A stretch of 64,000 nt of DNA, from positions 16,944,240-17,008,239 of the forward strand of contig CM029387.1 in assembly GCA_017165825.1 (NCBI GenBank), given 5' to 3'. Under the pieces are notes generated by a model. That model was not told the origin of the DNA. It saw only the letters and a list, made by a program, of their open reading frames with translations, and searched no databases. The position numbers and the translations under genes are program-made. This document shows, piece after piece, positions 1 through 11,740 of this stretch. The DNA is from Hepsetus odoe (Eukaryota > Chordata > Actinopteri > Characiformes > Hepsetidae). How positions within the stretch are numbered: the stretch's first letter is position 1; each line of letters starts with the position of its first letter.

Positions 1-1084
1 GCTTTTCATTGAATCATTTTTATTGTGGAATGCAAATCAGGCTGTCTCATTCTTAAAGTCTATTATACAGTTGTGTAAACATCCTTTTTTTTCTCGCTTG
101 TGTTTTCAGTTCTTTAAATTCAGTCTCATCAAGTCTCAGATAACAAGAGAGCTCTTTACGCAGGGACGCAGGGGACGCTGGGAAAACAGAAAGCAGCCAA
201 AATCTGCCTCGCTATGGGGGGAGGGGGTTGTGCAATTTATAACTCTTTCTTCCTGATTATCAAAGAAAAAGCCAATGCAGCAGAAAGAGTGTGTGTAAAG
301 ACCTGAGGGAAGCAGCGAGGTTCAGCAGAGCAGAAGGAAAATAAACCAATGTTTTGGCCTCCTGCATGGGCCGTATACCATCGCTTCATATCCCATCCCT
401 CCAACACATTTTGCCTAGACAGTTGCAAGGATTTATTTGTTTGTTTGTTTATTTATTTATTCCTAAAGTGGTGCATTCTCAGCACTTCACTCATGTGTTA
501 AGTTTTATTTCCCTCTTCTTTGCTTAGAGTCAAGACCTCCTCCTGTGCCAGCCTTACCCCGCTCCCCCTGAAATATTCTAAGCAGAGACAGCGCTTAGTG
601 ATATTTTTGCATGTCTTTTGTGTTGTTTTTCCTTGCTTGCCCTGGTGCGATGTCAAACCTTCACTCATGAATGTGTATTTTTAAAAAGTCATATGTTTTC
701 CTCCCAGTCTCGAAAGCATCGAGATACAGTCAATGTTTCATCCTGTTCGTCATGTCGTCTATAAAGCCACAGTGTGTCATATGAGGTAAACCTCTTTGAA
801 TCCTACCAGCTTGGATACACCGGCTCCTAGTATTTTTGTCAGACTTGGCCTAGTCAGTCGTTTGGGGACACCTTGCCTACTTTATGAATTTTTTCATGTG
901 TTAGCTTTTGGTAGTTTAAAACACCACAAACACCTTGGGTATATTTAGCTTCAATACTCAACTTCATGGGCATCACAAAATGTCTTCCTTGAGAGCAAGT
1001 TTTAAATGATGCTTTGACAGTTTCCTTTTCCAAACTGTTGTTCAAAGCACATGTAGAAACTTTTGGCCCAAAGGAGGTTTAAAC
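1..1084. other. Intergenic, nothing recognised
   Basis: No coding exon, RNA gene or clear repeat was found. A TTTG/TTTA microsatellite-like run lies near 436-461. Confidence 0.6.
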
Positions 1085-1270
1085 ACCTGAAGGATTTAAA
1101 TGCTGGCATCACAACAAGACGGTGTGGCCTTTCAACCAAAAGGTTGGTGGTCGGAGTCCATCCAAGAAGAACGGTAGCTTTGTTAGAACTTAAATCTCAG
1201 CTGTTACTGAACCGTATCTTGAATACTGTTCATTACTTGAAAGTCACTAAGAAACCATCTGCTAAATGAG
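1085..1270 (+). mobile_element. Probable SINE with CATCTGCTAAATG tail
   Basis: A B-box-like GGTTGGTGGTCGGAGTCCAT and a final CATCTGCTAAATGAG resemble a tRNA-SINE. The overlapping 68-codon frame has no recognised match. Confidence 0.4.
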
Positions 1271-1327
1271 GAACTGTAGACATATTATCACATTTTTACC
1301 CTGAATATACATACATGGGACATGCAT

Positions 1328-1490
1328 GGGGCCAGCAGTAGACTAGGGTTTAGGCACTTGGCCTCACTATGGGAAGGTTGTAAGTTCAAGTCCCACAGTA
1401 AAAGGCTACCCTGAGCTACCCTTGAACTAAGTGAACAGTGACCCCTGCATGCTGGGATGCGTGATGGATAAAACATGAAACTTTCATTGT
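1328..1490 (+). mobile_element. Worn tRNA-derived SINE
   Basis: GGCCAGCAGTAGACTAGGGT resembles an A-box head and AAGTTCAAGTCCCAC a B box, with a short body that includes CTACCCTTGAACTAAGTG. Confidence 0.55.
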
Positions 1491-1550
1491 GATTCAAAGT
1501 ATGTGGTGTCATCATTACGTTCACTTCATTTGTGCATTTTTATATACAGC

Positions 1551-1880
1551 TTGGTAAGTTGGCACAGTGGTGCATTGGGTATCCCTGTCACCTCACAGCA
1601 AGAAGGTTTTGTGTTCGACTCCCAGTTAGGGCAGCCCGGGTTCTTTCTGTGTGGATTTGCATTGCATTGCCCCAGATTCTACAGTACATAAACATAAATG
1701 TCAAGTTTATTGGAGATACTAAATTGCTCCTAAGGTGTGAGTGTGTGTTTCTGCTCTTTAATGGACTGGCCATATGCCCAGTGTGTTTCTATGCCTTTTC
1801 CCCAGTGAGCACTGGTATAGCCTTTAGCACCTTCCAAGACCCTGGGTGATGATGAGCGGTTAAGACTATGGAGTTTACTG
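1551..1880 (+). mobile_element. tRNA-headed SINE with LINE-like GATAAGCGG tail, near full length
   Basis: The head GCACAGTGGTGCATTGGGTA with B box GTTCGACTCCC is followed by CTGTGTGGATTTGCAT, TGGAGATACTAAATTGCTCC and a worn GATGAGCGGTT tail. Other copies in this window run in the opposite direction. Confidence 0.75.
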
Positions 1881-1884
1881 CATG

Positions 1885-2147
1885 GTGGTGAAGTGCAGTG
1901 AAGTGAAAGTGACTATTTGTCATTGCAAGAACACAGCACAACACAGCACAATGTGAGTCACAATAAAAAGCACCGTCTATATTTAACCCGTACACTCAGT
2001 GTAGCAGTGGGCAGCCATATCAGAGCTTGGGGAGCAGTGTTGGGGATGGTACCTTGCACAAGGGTATCTCAGGGCAAACTACTTGTCTAGGATTTGAACC
2101 TTCCGATCCTAGGGCCTAGTCCCTAAACACTAGGTTACCACTGCCCT
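1885..2147 (-). mobile_element. tRNA-SINE with CACTTTCACTT 3' end
   Basis: On the - strand: worn tRNA head (GGGCAGTGGTAACCTAG with a B-box-like GGTTCAAATCC), CCTTGTGCAAGGTACC-type body, and end TCACTTTCACTTCACTGC. At least seven copies of this family are in the window. Confidence 0.75.
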
Positions 2148-2424
2148 ACCCGGTGCCAGAAGTATGGCTGCCCCTGCTGCACTGTTTGTATGGGTTAAAG
2201 TGCTGTTTGCATTGCTTACAAGGCAGTAAATAAAAAAATTTCTGAAATAATAACACCAAATTTAAAGTTACATATATGTACAGATGGCAAATATTGATAT
2301 ATGATGGACTGATTTACTCCCACTGCATGCGTTAGTAGATTACTCTTCCATTTGACGCATGATGTTGCTACTTGGCAAACTAATCAACTTTATTAAAAAC
2401 AAAAGGAATTTGTTTACATGAATT

Positions 2425-3005
2425 TTGCTATTTTCAGTGAGTAGGGCAAAGACAAAATACATGAGTGTGAATGAAAGGGAGGAAAGTGGAGTGGTTAGGA
2501 TGCAGGGAGTGGAGGTAACAAAGGTGGAGGAGTTTAAATACTTGGGATCAACAGTTCAGTGTAACGACGAGTGTGGAAGAGAGGTGAAGAAGAGAGTGCA
2601 GGCTGGTTGGAATGAGTGGAGAAGAGTCGCTGGAGTGAGTAGTGACAGACAGATACTAGCTAGAGTAAAAGGGAAGGTTTACAGGACAGTAGTGAGACCA
2701 GCTATGTTGTATGGGTTGAGGAGGGTGACACTGATGAAGAGACAGGAGGCGGACCTGGAGGTGTCAGAGTTAAGGATGCTGAAATTTTCGTTGGGTGTGA
2801 CGAGGATGGACAGGATTAGAAATGAGTATATTAGAGGGACAGCTCAGGTTAGACATTTTGGAGACAAAGTTAGAGAAGCGTTGGTTTGGACATGTGCAGA
2901 GAAGAGATGAGGATTATGTTGGAATGGTATATGGGACGGTTGATCCGCTGTGGCGACCCCTACACGGGAGCAGCTGAAAGAAAAAAAAGAAGAAGAAGAA
3001 GAAGC
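2425..3005 (+). mobile_element. Non-LTR retrotransposon 3' part (RT C-terminal region)
   Basis: A 161-codon open frame ends the element's ORF2 with KVEEFKYLGSTVQ, GYP-like RVQAGWNEWRR and LGVTRMDRIRNEYIRGTAQV, typical of the region after the RT palm. A frameshift truncates the frame near 2908. The element ends in the tail CCGCTGTGGCGACCCC and (GAA)n. Clade not determined. Confidence 0.75.
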
Positions 3006-3009
3006 ATGT

Positions 3010-6000
3010 ACATATATATAGTATAACTTGAGTTTTTTAGTCTGCAAATAAATAACTTAATAAATAACAAATAAATTACAAATCGCTCATTAATAATCTC
3101 TGTCCAATATTTGCACACTTACTGCATGAAACTGACCCACAGTAACATTTATCAAATACAAATAAAACTGAAATACAGTGAAAACAGCTGCTCAACTAAG
3201 TTTACTAAGTGTGGAAAAGGACAAATTAAATTTATATTCAATTTAGAAAATATATTTTTCTTCACTCCGATGCTAAAAACTCATTTTTCACAAGGACTAT
3301 TTTCAAGTTTAAAATGTTATTCTGAAGATAGAATGTTAATATTTTAACTGGAAAAAAAAAATTCTCTTTGCTCTTTGTATTTAAAAGTAGCGTGAAAAGC
3401 AAGACCAATGCCCAAACTTTTGATGGTCAGTGTGCCTCTCTACCAAGCTACAGTCATGCATACCACATACCGTCCAGTCCCTTTAATCCGCATTGCCCCA
3501 AATGGAGGCAGATTAATTCCACATGTCTTGCTGGGTCTCTCCTGAAGCACGGGAAAAGTGTCTGGCTGCAGGCCCTCACCCCTGATTGACATGTTTTTCC
3601 TTTCTGACTGCAGCTGAACAGACGCCAATGCCAGCAGGCTTGACCCGAACACACTTCCTCTACATGCCAGGTTCAGGCCAGTCATGCCCTCGAAATGTGC
3701 TCTCTGATTCCATGCATTTGTCACTCTGATAGAGCTAACAGACTGGGTATGCTGAGTGCAATGTGATATACTTGTTCAGATGCAATGATACAGCAGTGAT
3801 GTGCATAATTTATATTTAACACAGAACAGATGATAAATGCTTTATGAAAAAATCACAATGTACTACAATGGTGTGCAAAGGTTCCTGGTCAAATGATATT
3901 TTATTGATCTTCTAGGTGAAAATAAGCAAATTTTAGAACAAATCTAAATCTAGCATTTTTCTGCAATTTGTTAAATGCAATTTGAAATTTTGGCTTGGCT
4001 TCATTTTGTTTTATCTTATCCTTAAAATCAGTATTTATGCATTAACATTTGCAAAAGTGTGTTCTCTGTAGACAAACAGATATAAAGTAATCCCATTAAT
4101 GCCACATTTAAAAACACTATCAAAAGCAGTGTGTGTTTCACATACTCTGCTGCACTAAACCTGATTATTCCTATTTAGATTTCACTTTTTTTTGAACACC
4201 TGAGTGTTTAATAACTCTTAAGTGGTCCTTTAAAACTTCCTGTTTCACTGAGGTGTATATATGTGGTAACACAAAGAGAAAATTCCCTCTAAATATTCTG
4301 AATATGCACTCTGTGTGTTCTTGTGTCCTCATGTACAGAAAAACTCCATGAGTTAGTTTTCCAGTACTTGAGAACACAAGATCTAATAGTAATGAATGTT
4401 CCCAGATGTGCCCAATACACTGCATATGCATTATTTATTTACTTGCCAATGAGAATGATCCGAAAGTTACATGATTTATGGTAGATACATTGTGATGTGG
4501 CTGCTGGATCAAGTGTATGTTTGGAAATCTTTTAAGTACATTACACTAAAATGTGAGATTTTCTGCACATTTGTTACATATTTTACATCACTTGAAAGTT
4601 GTTTCTGACATTTAATTGAGAACAAATTAAGAATCACTGAAAAATAAAATCCCACAAGATTCTAGACTAGAGGATCTAGGACCCTGGAGGATCTGGAGAG
4701 ATTCTGAGTGGAAGCGTTCTCTACTAGAAACACCGTCACCTTTGCTATCTTTACGGCAGCTCATCTACACTGAATTTTTTACCACTTTTATTACGTTCAC
4801 AAAAGATTTTGTCACCTAATAAAAGAGACAGAACTCGAGTCCTGCCTCTTATCTTACCTTGTGCAAAAGCGATCTCCCTGCTATTGGTCTTAAGATACAG
4901 AAATAGGACAGGAGTGACTGCGTTGTGCTGTATTTCAGCATGAAGGATATATCAGTTTCAGATGAGAGGCTTCATATTCAGCCCTGGCGCTGCAGGTTTT
5001 CCTGTTTGGCTTTAATATTTAATACTTCCACAGAGATGCTCACATGCCTCATGATGGCAGCATCTCCCTAACCCACGATTCCTTGCTTTCTGGGCCCTGG
5101 AGGGGGTGGGGGGGTGGGGGTTGTGGTACTGAAGAGGAAGCGGATCTACACCGCCAGGGCAAGTAAAAATAAAAAAAGCCTAGGAAGTGTAAAGGAAGGA
5201 AGAGGAAAGGCAGGCGCTGTCCATTCCTGCTGATGCCAGACACTTTCCACCACAGGAGACTATAGCACTGATTAGATCATTTAAATAGTAAGACATATAA
5301 GAGCTATTCATTTAGACCATATATAATAGAGGTTGTGCATTCTGGAAGAAAAAAAATCCTAGAAGAAACAAGAGGAGGGCATTGACTTTTGCATTGAAAC
5401 ATGATTGAATGTACTTTGATTGATCATTTAATCACATGAAAATGATGCACACAATAAACTTCAAAGTCAGTTCAACACATCATTTTTTTCAGCCTGGCAG
5501 GGGAGAACAATTTCCTGCCAGGAATACCTTGTTTGGAATTTTCCAAGACAGAAAGCAATGCAACGTGAGCAACAGATTGAAATGAAGGATGAGGCGCATC
5601 TTCGCTGCATATTGATCATGGTGGAGGGGGTAAAAAATGTAAGTTCAGACTGGTTCCGCTTTTAGGAACCGCAGAAATGAGAACATTTTTCATTTGATGA
5701 TCTATGAAAAACAGCACCCCATCCCCACTATTCCCCCATTTCAACAGCTAATTTGGTTTGTGAAGCCACAGTCACTTTTCGCTGTGGAAAGCTGAGATAA
5801 TATCAGATATATCACTCACACCTACGTCAAACTGTATTATAGCTAATGAAGGTTTAGCTCTGCCCATATCAGATCTATCTTAGCCCCTCAAGCTGAACTG
5901 CACTTTCCTGAAGTTAATCAAGGTTAACCTCCATGCTTCTTCTTCATTTAAAGCAGAGAATACTAAACTAATACTTAATAAAGCGCAGGCCTGTAAGACT

Positions 6001-8697
6001 ATCAGGTTCAATCTGCTCATTAGAGGCCTCTGGACAAGGGATTAAAAAAAAAATTCTGGTATTCATATAAATATTCATTCTAATGTGAATATAACAATTC
6101 TCTCTTAATTTAATAAATAATTTAATAAATGTTTATTAATTGAAATGGAAAAGCTTTGCAATAAACTAACATTTTTAAATGCAAAATCTGATGATGTTAA
6201 AAATCCAACCTTTCATTACTTATTTACAACATTGGCCTTGTACATCCAAACACTAAATAAATGACCACCATTTCTGATATCTGAACACCAACTATGTCTT
6301 GGCTGAGCAACTTTATGTGCTGCAGGGGGAGGAATGTGTACATTTTTAACCAAACTACTCCTTTAAACACTGGATATAAAAATTCTTCATTACAGTTATG
6401 CATTGAGCAAATATAATATTTATTTTCATTGATTAGTAGCTTAATACTTGCTTGAGGCACACAGTAAATCTGTATTAATTGATTTCTAGATTAAAGTCTG
6501 ACATCACCCTAAGGCCAAACTAATGGATTTTTTCCACTATAGTATGCATATCTGTCTTTGAAATCCAACTACTTGAAGGAGATCAATTAAGGGATGCAAT
6601 GTGTACGCAAGTGTTCTGGCCATCTACAAATTTTGGGTGCCTAGCTTTCCAAAAATATCTAATTAGCATATTTTATTTGTCTGGTTAATGAACATATTCT
6701 GGTTTTAATTCTTACTTTGCCCATGCTGAAAGGAAGAAGCAGAAATTTAAAGTGTGTCCAGACACTCGACTACTACTTTAACTTCTACTTTGTCTTTTCC
6801 TTCAACACAAAAAAGGTATGTTGTACTATACCTTCAAAATGAACTATGTACTGCCTAAACTTGCAGTATATCACATAAAGATCTTGTTCATAACCCTGCA
6901 GTTGCTCTGCTATAAGCTTCCCTTCCAATAATAGCTCAGGAATATCTTAAGTCACCTTTAGGTATGAAAAAAATCTTTAGAATGTCTTTTGGGAATAAAA
7001 CCATTGACCACATATTTGGCGTCAGAACAACTTTTGAACCCCCACAAAAGAGTTTAGTATGAACTAGTTCAGAGAAACATTTAGGGCGCTACTCAGCATA
7101 GATATTATAATGAATGTGAAGATGAGCCCTGAAGCAAAATATACCCAAAGGATGAGAAAGTAGCAGTTTTATGCTTACTGTTAACATTTTGTTTTGTGTT
7201 TAATTAAAAAGTAACAAGACATTTCAACTCTAAAAGTACAATGTTCCCAAACTTTTGACACTAGCCTGTAGGCCAAGTGTGCAGCTATAAATAGATAGGA
7301 TTCAATGGTAGTTACCTCATTTAACAAACTGTGGCCATATCAACACATGGTTAACAATCATTTTCTACTTAAATAAAGATCTGTCAACTATAGGCCTCTG
7401 TTAAACACATCAACAGTGTCTAAAGACAGATGTTGCCAAATATTTCCTCTCAAATATGAACTCTTACCATCCAATTTATGGATACGCCTTCACGTTAGAT
7501 ACATTGTAACACATTCCCACTATAGCCAAACTCTATTACATACTGCAGAATGATTACACTATAGTGGTAATTGCCTGTGTGGGTAAATTTATTAGCCATC
7601 GCTAATATTAATGACTGATTATTACTGAGATATGCAACACTTAGCACTTATGCTTTTAATAAAGACGTGCAATCCGGGGACCAAGGGGATTTTGGTTACC
7701 ATCTCGCTAGCTTTTTAATAAAGCCACTTTTATGAAGTCATTTTACATTTCTGTTTCGTGCTGGTTTAGATTTTTTTTCTTTTTCAAAGAGCCTTATGCT
7801 AATAACCCTGCATTGCTTTGTCCGTAAAGGGTGACCCACTCTCTCTCTCCTTGAGAAAAGAATGAAAGGTTCCTGGTTCACAATCAGCATTGATTTGTGA
7901 TCCACTTTGGAAACCCCCCAATCAGACCTCATTGTCCTGCTGCTTTTTGAGCACCCTGTTAAAAGTGGCTCAGGTATGGCCTGTCATGACTACTCGCCGT
8001 GACCTTTGACTCCTGAAGGAAACCATTTCTGTCCGGCATCTGTCAGATGACATTGAGCATAGTCGGGGAGGAATGTGAGGTGAGCTGTCGCAGAGGGTTT
8101 CGTCCCTTTGATTGATTCGTTGTGACATTTTTGTGTCAGAAGAATGGAGACAGAAACATTCTGGTACCAAATTCTATTTTTTTATTAGAAGACTACACAG
8201 CTCCACAGATAAACACTGCCAATAAAATGGAATGCTCTGTTGCAGTTGCACATTACTTAAAGTCACCATACTCAATTGTAAGCCCCACAGGATCAGCTGT
8301 AGGACAGTGGAACTGTGTTCTGGGGAGTGATGGAGCTCCAGCCAATGCCTTTGGGAGGAGCTAGAGTGGCATTTGTGATTCATTTGTGTAGTACCTGACC
8401 TCATTAATGGCTGAACGCAATCACAATAACGTTCTAACATATGGAAAGTCTTTAACAAGTCTTTAACAGATTTTAAAAGATTGTTGAATACACCCCTTTG
8501 GACATGCTCTCTTTTTAGTGCTCCTTTATACCTTTAATGTCTGCGTAGTATGAAGTTCAAGAAAAAATACACGCTTTAAAGGTCCCAGGAAAAATGTTCA
8601 TTTGTACAAAATGTTGCACAAATGTTTAAACATGGTTCTTTACAGAACCAATTGGATTCCTCTCTCAATTAAGCTTTTTTGCCTTTCCTTTTGTGTG
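3010..8697. other. Intergenic, gene-free
   Basis: AT-rich with no supported exon. A G-rich patch (about 5095-5130) and two less AT-rich stretches (5490-5640, 7940-8150) could be regulatory. The second holds TGACCTTTGACTC at 8000-8012, close to a DR1 nuclear-receptor site. A GTGTGCAAAGGTTCCTGGTC end near 3871 suggests a worn DNA transposon. Confidence 0.55.
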
Positions 8698-8752
8698 CCT
8701 TGGGGTAGGCTCCAGCATCACCTGGTGTGGATAGAAAATGAATGGATGATCA
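8698..8752 (+). mobile_element. SINE or LINE 3' tail
   Basis: TAGGCTCCAGCATCACCTGG and GATAGAAAATGAATGGATGA match the 3' end of the 1.55-kb SINE family. Confidence 0.55.
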
Positions 8753-10354
8753 AAAACAGTGTACTTTTACAGCTTTGAATGTTGCTCAGTCAACCAGATT
8801 TGTTCTGTTTTATAATTAATATTCTGTCCCACCATAATTTGAAAGTGTGAGGCTGTTAGCAAACTTTTCAGTCGTTTATCAGAAAGTGATAAAAAACTGT
8901 TATTTAATAATATCTTATTTTAAGCTGAGAAAAGAATATATCATTTTTTCACTCCTTGGAGGGGAAAAAAAGTTGCACAGCTGAAATCCAACTGAAGATC
9001 TATGATCTGAAGAGCTTGGTCATGGTATGAAAAGATTTCTGGTTCACATTTATGTTTTTTCATGTTTAATTTAGTCACACTTTCATGCCCTGAAGCTAGC
9101 ATCCACACACAATACAGCAAAGGTTTATCAGGTAGACACTGCCTTTTGACTGTAGTTATAACAAGTGGGTCACATAATGAATGGATGGATGGATAAAAGG
9201 ATGGATGGATGGATGGATGGATAGATAGTTCCTTCTCAGTCTTTTGGCCATGAGAATAGAATGTGTACTATTATCATTTTTTCATTATTATTATTTGGAC
9301 TTTACTCTTACATTTACTCTTATAATAACAAGACTTATATTAGTTTCATACTCATAAGAGAATCATCCATATTAACCTGCAGTTTAAGAGGCTAAACAAA
9401 CTAATGTAAGAATTTCAAACCACAAACAGAATAAATCTAAACCCCAGCATTGAAAACCGTCTTTGCATTTTTATCAGGTACAGTTAGACCTTGGTGCAGT
9501 GTATTTCTAAACATTGCTTGGCAGCACTGTATTAAAATCTGCATGAAAGGCTCTTGCTCTAATAGGCAAGGGTAATTACTCCTTCCCTGAGTCTTCTCAC
9601 TGTAGCCTTCAAGTGATTCAACCACAACAGCTCACAACTTTGTCAGCTAAACAAGCTGGATAAAACAATAAAGCAAAGAGTGTGACATCAATTAGCCCAC
9701 ACAACAAAATGCACTGTCTGAAGCTATACTGACACTAATTAGACCAGTGCTTAATCATCTGAAAATGCATACAAAAACAACAAATGCTGGCAGGAGTGAA
9801 AAACTCCTGTAGTCTGTACTTTCGACGGATTTGTTAATTAGCCATATAACTTAAGACAAAACTCATGGAACCATTGCAACGGACATTTCACTTTTGGCCA
9901 AAATGATTAATTGGGAAGTGTGTTCAATTGGGAATTGGCATGAAAAAATACATTTGCTTTCTAATAAATGGCTGCATGAATTGATGCTTGTGAAATGTAA
10001 AATAATTTTGCATTTTCTCCTTCTTTTCTTGCTGGCTGTCACATTTTCAGTGCAATGACTTGCTTGTTGCACTTATATAGCAATAAAGCATGTGGCACTA
10101 TATACCAGAGTCTGGATGCACAACAGAGACTGTGAGAGCAGGTTTTTCTGACCATGTCTGACCAAAATTGGAGAGCATTCCTGTGGACACCTTTGTCAAA
10201 AGGTTAAATTACCACCACAAACTACAGACAGAGGAATTATATGCATTTTCATTTTGTATGTGCCATTTTGTTTTATTCAAATATTCACATTAAATGTTAT
10301 TTACAATATAAATAATGTTATTTTTATGTTCAATATTTTTCATTTAATTGTATT
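8753..10354. other. Intergenic, gene-free
   Basis: Only the GGAT microsatellite and AT-rich sequence are seen. Confidence 0.55.
9179..9228. repeat. (GGAT)n microsatellite
   Basis: GGAT/GGATA tetramers, possibly the simple-sequence end of a LINE or SINE tail. Confidence 0.85.
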
Positions 10355-10772
10355 ACAAAGTTAAAATGATGTCGTATTATTATTAAATGACATTGTTTAT
10401 TATATCAGTTATGTTTTTTTAAACTAATAATATCATAATTTTAACTATATATAGTTACATTTCCATAGAAGTACTAATAGTATTAGTAAAAGCAGTAAAA
10501 GTAAAGTATACAGAATAAAATATAATAACACAATAAAAATAATAATAATTATTATAATTATTATTGTTCTTGTTGTACTACATGGTTGTTATGCTGTATA
10601 CTTTATAGTTACAATAGTAACATAATATAAATGCTTTTACTAATACTATTAGTACTTCTATGAAAATGTAACTGAATATAGTAAGAATTATGGTATTATT
10701 AGTTAAAAATAACACATAACTGATATAATAAACAATGTCATTTTATAATAATATGACATCAATTAACTTTGT
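10355..10772. mobile_element. AT-rich palindromic element upstream of SOCS6 (probable MITE)
   Basis: Two arms of about 140 bases are near-perfect inverted repeats: ACAAAGTTAA at the outside, ATGACATTGTTTATTATATC within, and AGAAGTACTAATAGTATTAG toward the centre. A loop of AT-rich simple sequence separates them. No coding sequence. It lies about 160 bp before the SOCS6 promoter patch. Confidence 0.75.
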
Positions 10773-10787
10773 TAAATAAAACTAAGT

Positions 10788-10788
10788 T

Positions 10789-10819
<31 letters not shown>

Positions 10820-10905
10820 TGTATTATTATTGTTGTTGTTGTTATTGTCATCATTATTGCTGTTGTTGTTATTATTGTTGTTATTATTATTATCATTGTT
10901 GTTAT
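10788..10905. repeat. (AAT)n / (GTT-ATT)n trinucleotide repeat
   Basis: An (AAT) run is followed by mixed ATT and GTT triplets over about 118 bases, directly before the SOCS6 promoter patch. The resulting poly-Ile/Leu frames are not genes. Confidence 0.93.
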
Positions 10906-10929
10906 CTCACATCTGCTGGATTTTCGTTT

Positions 10930-11110
10930 CAGTTTTCAAGCGTTCTCCAAGCGGCCACTGTAGTCACGTGACGGGCTCAGCGCTCACTCCCATGATGCAA
11001 CAGCAAACAAAGGGGATATCGGAGGACGGAGCGCAAAAAGTTTTAAACGCGTCAAATTTCTAATAGATATCTGCTTACAGCAGATTTATCAGCGCCTGTT
11101 GTGTAAGCCG
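10930..11110 (+). promoter_or_regulatory. Putative SOCS6 promoter / CpG-containing core region
   Basis: A short stretch with CpGs stands out from AT-rich surroundings about 650 bp before the SOCS6 start codon. It contains a palindromic E-box CACGTG at 10965-10970, inside TCACGTGAC (USF/MITF-type), and ACTCCCATGATGCA at 10986-10999, which resembles a ZNF143/Staf site. No TATA box is evident. Promoter identity is inferred from base composition, motifs and position. Confidence 0.55.
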
Positions 11111-11268
11111 AGCCCTGGACAGTGATGTGTGTTTAAAAAGAGCGCATTAAGGCGTTTTGTATTCGGGAGGGTGGTGTGGTAGCTGTTAGCACGGCTAGCT
11201 GAATGTTTCTGAATTAAACGGTTCGAGTGATTTCAGCATGAGACTCTGCAGCTGACATGAGACCGAGG
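11000..11268 (+). other. socs6: Putative SOCS6 non-coding exon 1 (5'UTR)
   Basis: SOCS6 genes usually have an untranslated first exon. A good splice donor (CCGAGG followed by GTAAAT) places the exon end at 11268. The start is only approximate because no transcript data are available. A second possible donor, CAG followed by GTGGGG, lies near 11312. Confidence 0.5.
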
Positions 11269-11629
11269 GTAAATCAGCTTTTCACCTTCATCCATTTTCC
11301 TCTTCATTCCCAGGTGGGGAGGGATACTGTTAAATTTTTGCCTTGTTTCATCTTCTGCTCCTGGAGAACCTTCAGGCCTTAAAGCTGATGATTCCCAGTT
11401 TATATCTTTTTTGATATTTTGACGCCCAATATAGACAACGATGAACCATATTACGTCTGAAAATTTTCAAATAAAGGGGTTTACTAAGTCTGTGATCCGT
11501 TCAGAATTGTAAATGAACATTAAATGATTCAAAACTTTATTCAGGTCTTGGTTTTACTGCAACATCAACTGTATTTTATGTTGATATGAATGGATTTAGA
11601 GCTCTGATACCTTACTCCCTCTCTCCTAG
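11269..11629 (+). other. socs6: Putative SOCS6 5'UTR intron 1
   Basis: The interval begins with GTAAAT and ends with the pyrimidine-rich acceptor CCCTCTCTCCTAG at 11617-11629. This leaves 111 bases of 5'UTR on the coding exon before the ATG. The intron is short for this gene, so a more distant alternative first exon cannot be excluded. Confidence 0.5.
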
Positions 11630-11740
11630 GCATGGCAGTTGTGGCCAGAAGTGTCTGACTAGCTATGAGCAGGCATTCTCTTTTCCTGGAACATTCTGCG
11701 TGAGTCATCCTCTTCCAGCATATTGGAAGGAATATTCAGG

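Noticed and set aside
10769..11063. Open frames with poly-Ile/Val or poly-Leu
   Set aside because: They are translations of the AAT/GTT triplet repeat; no protein-like sequence follows.
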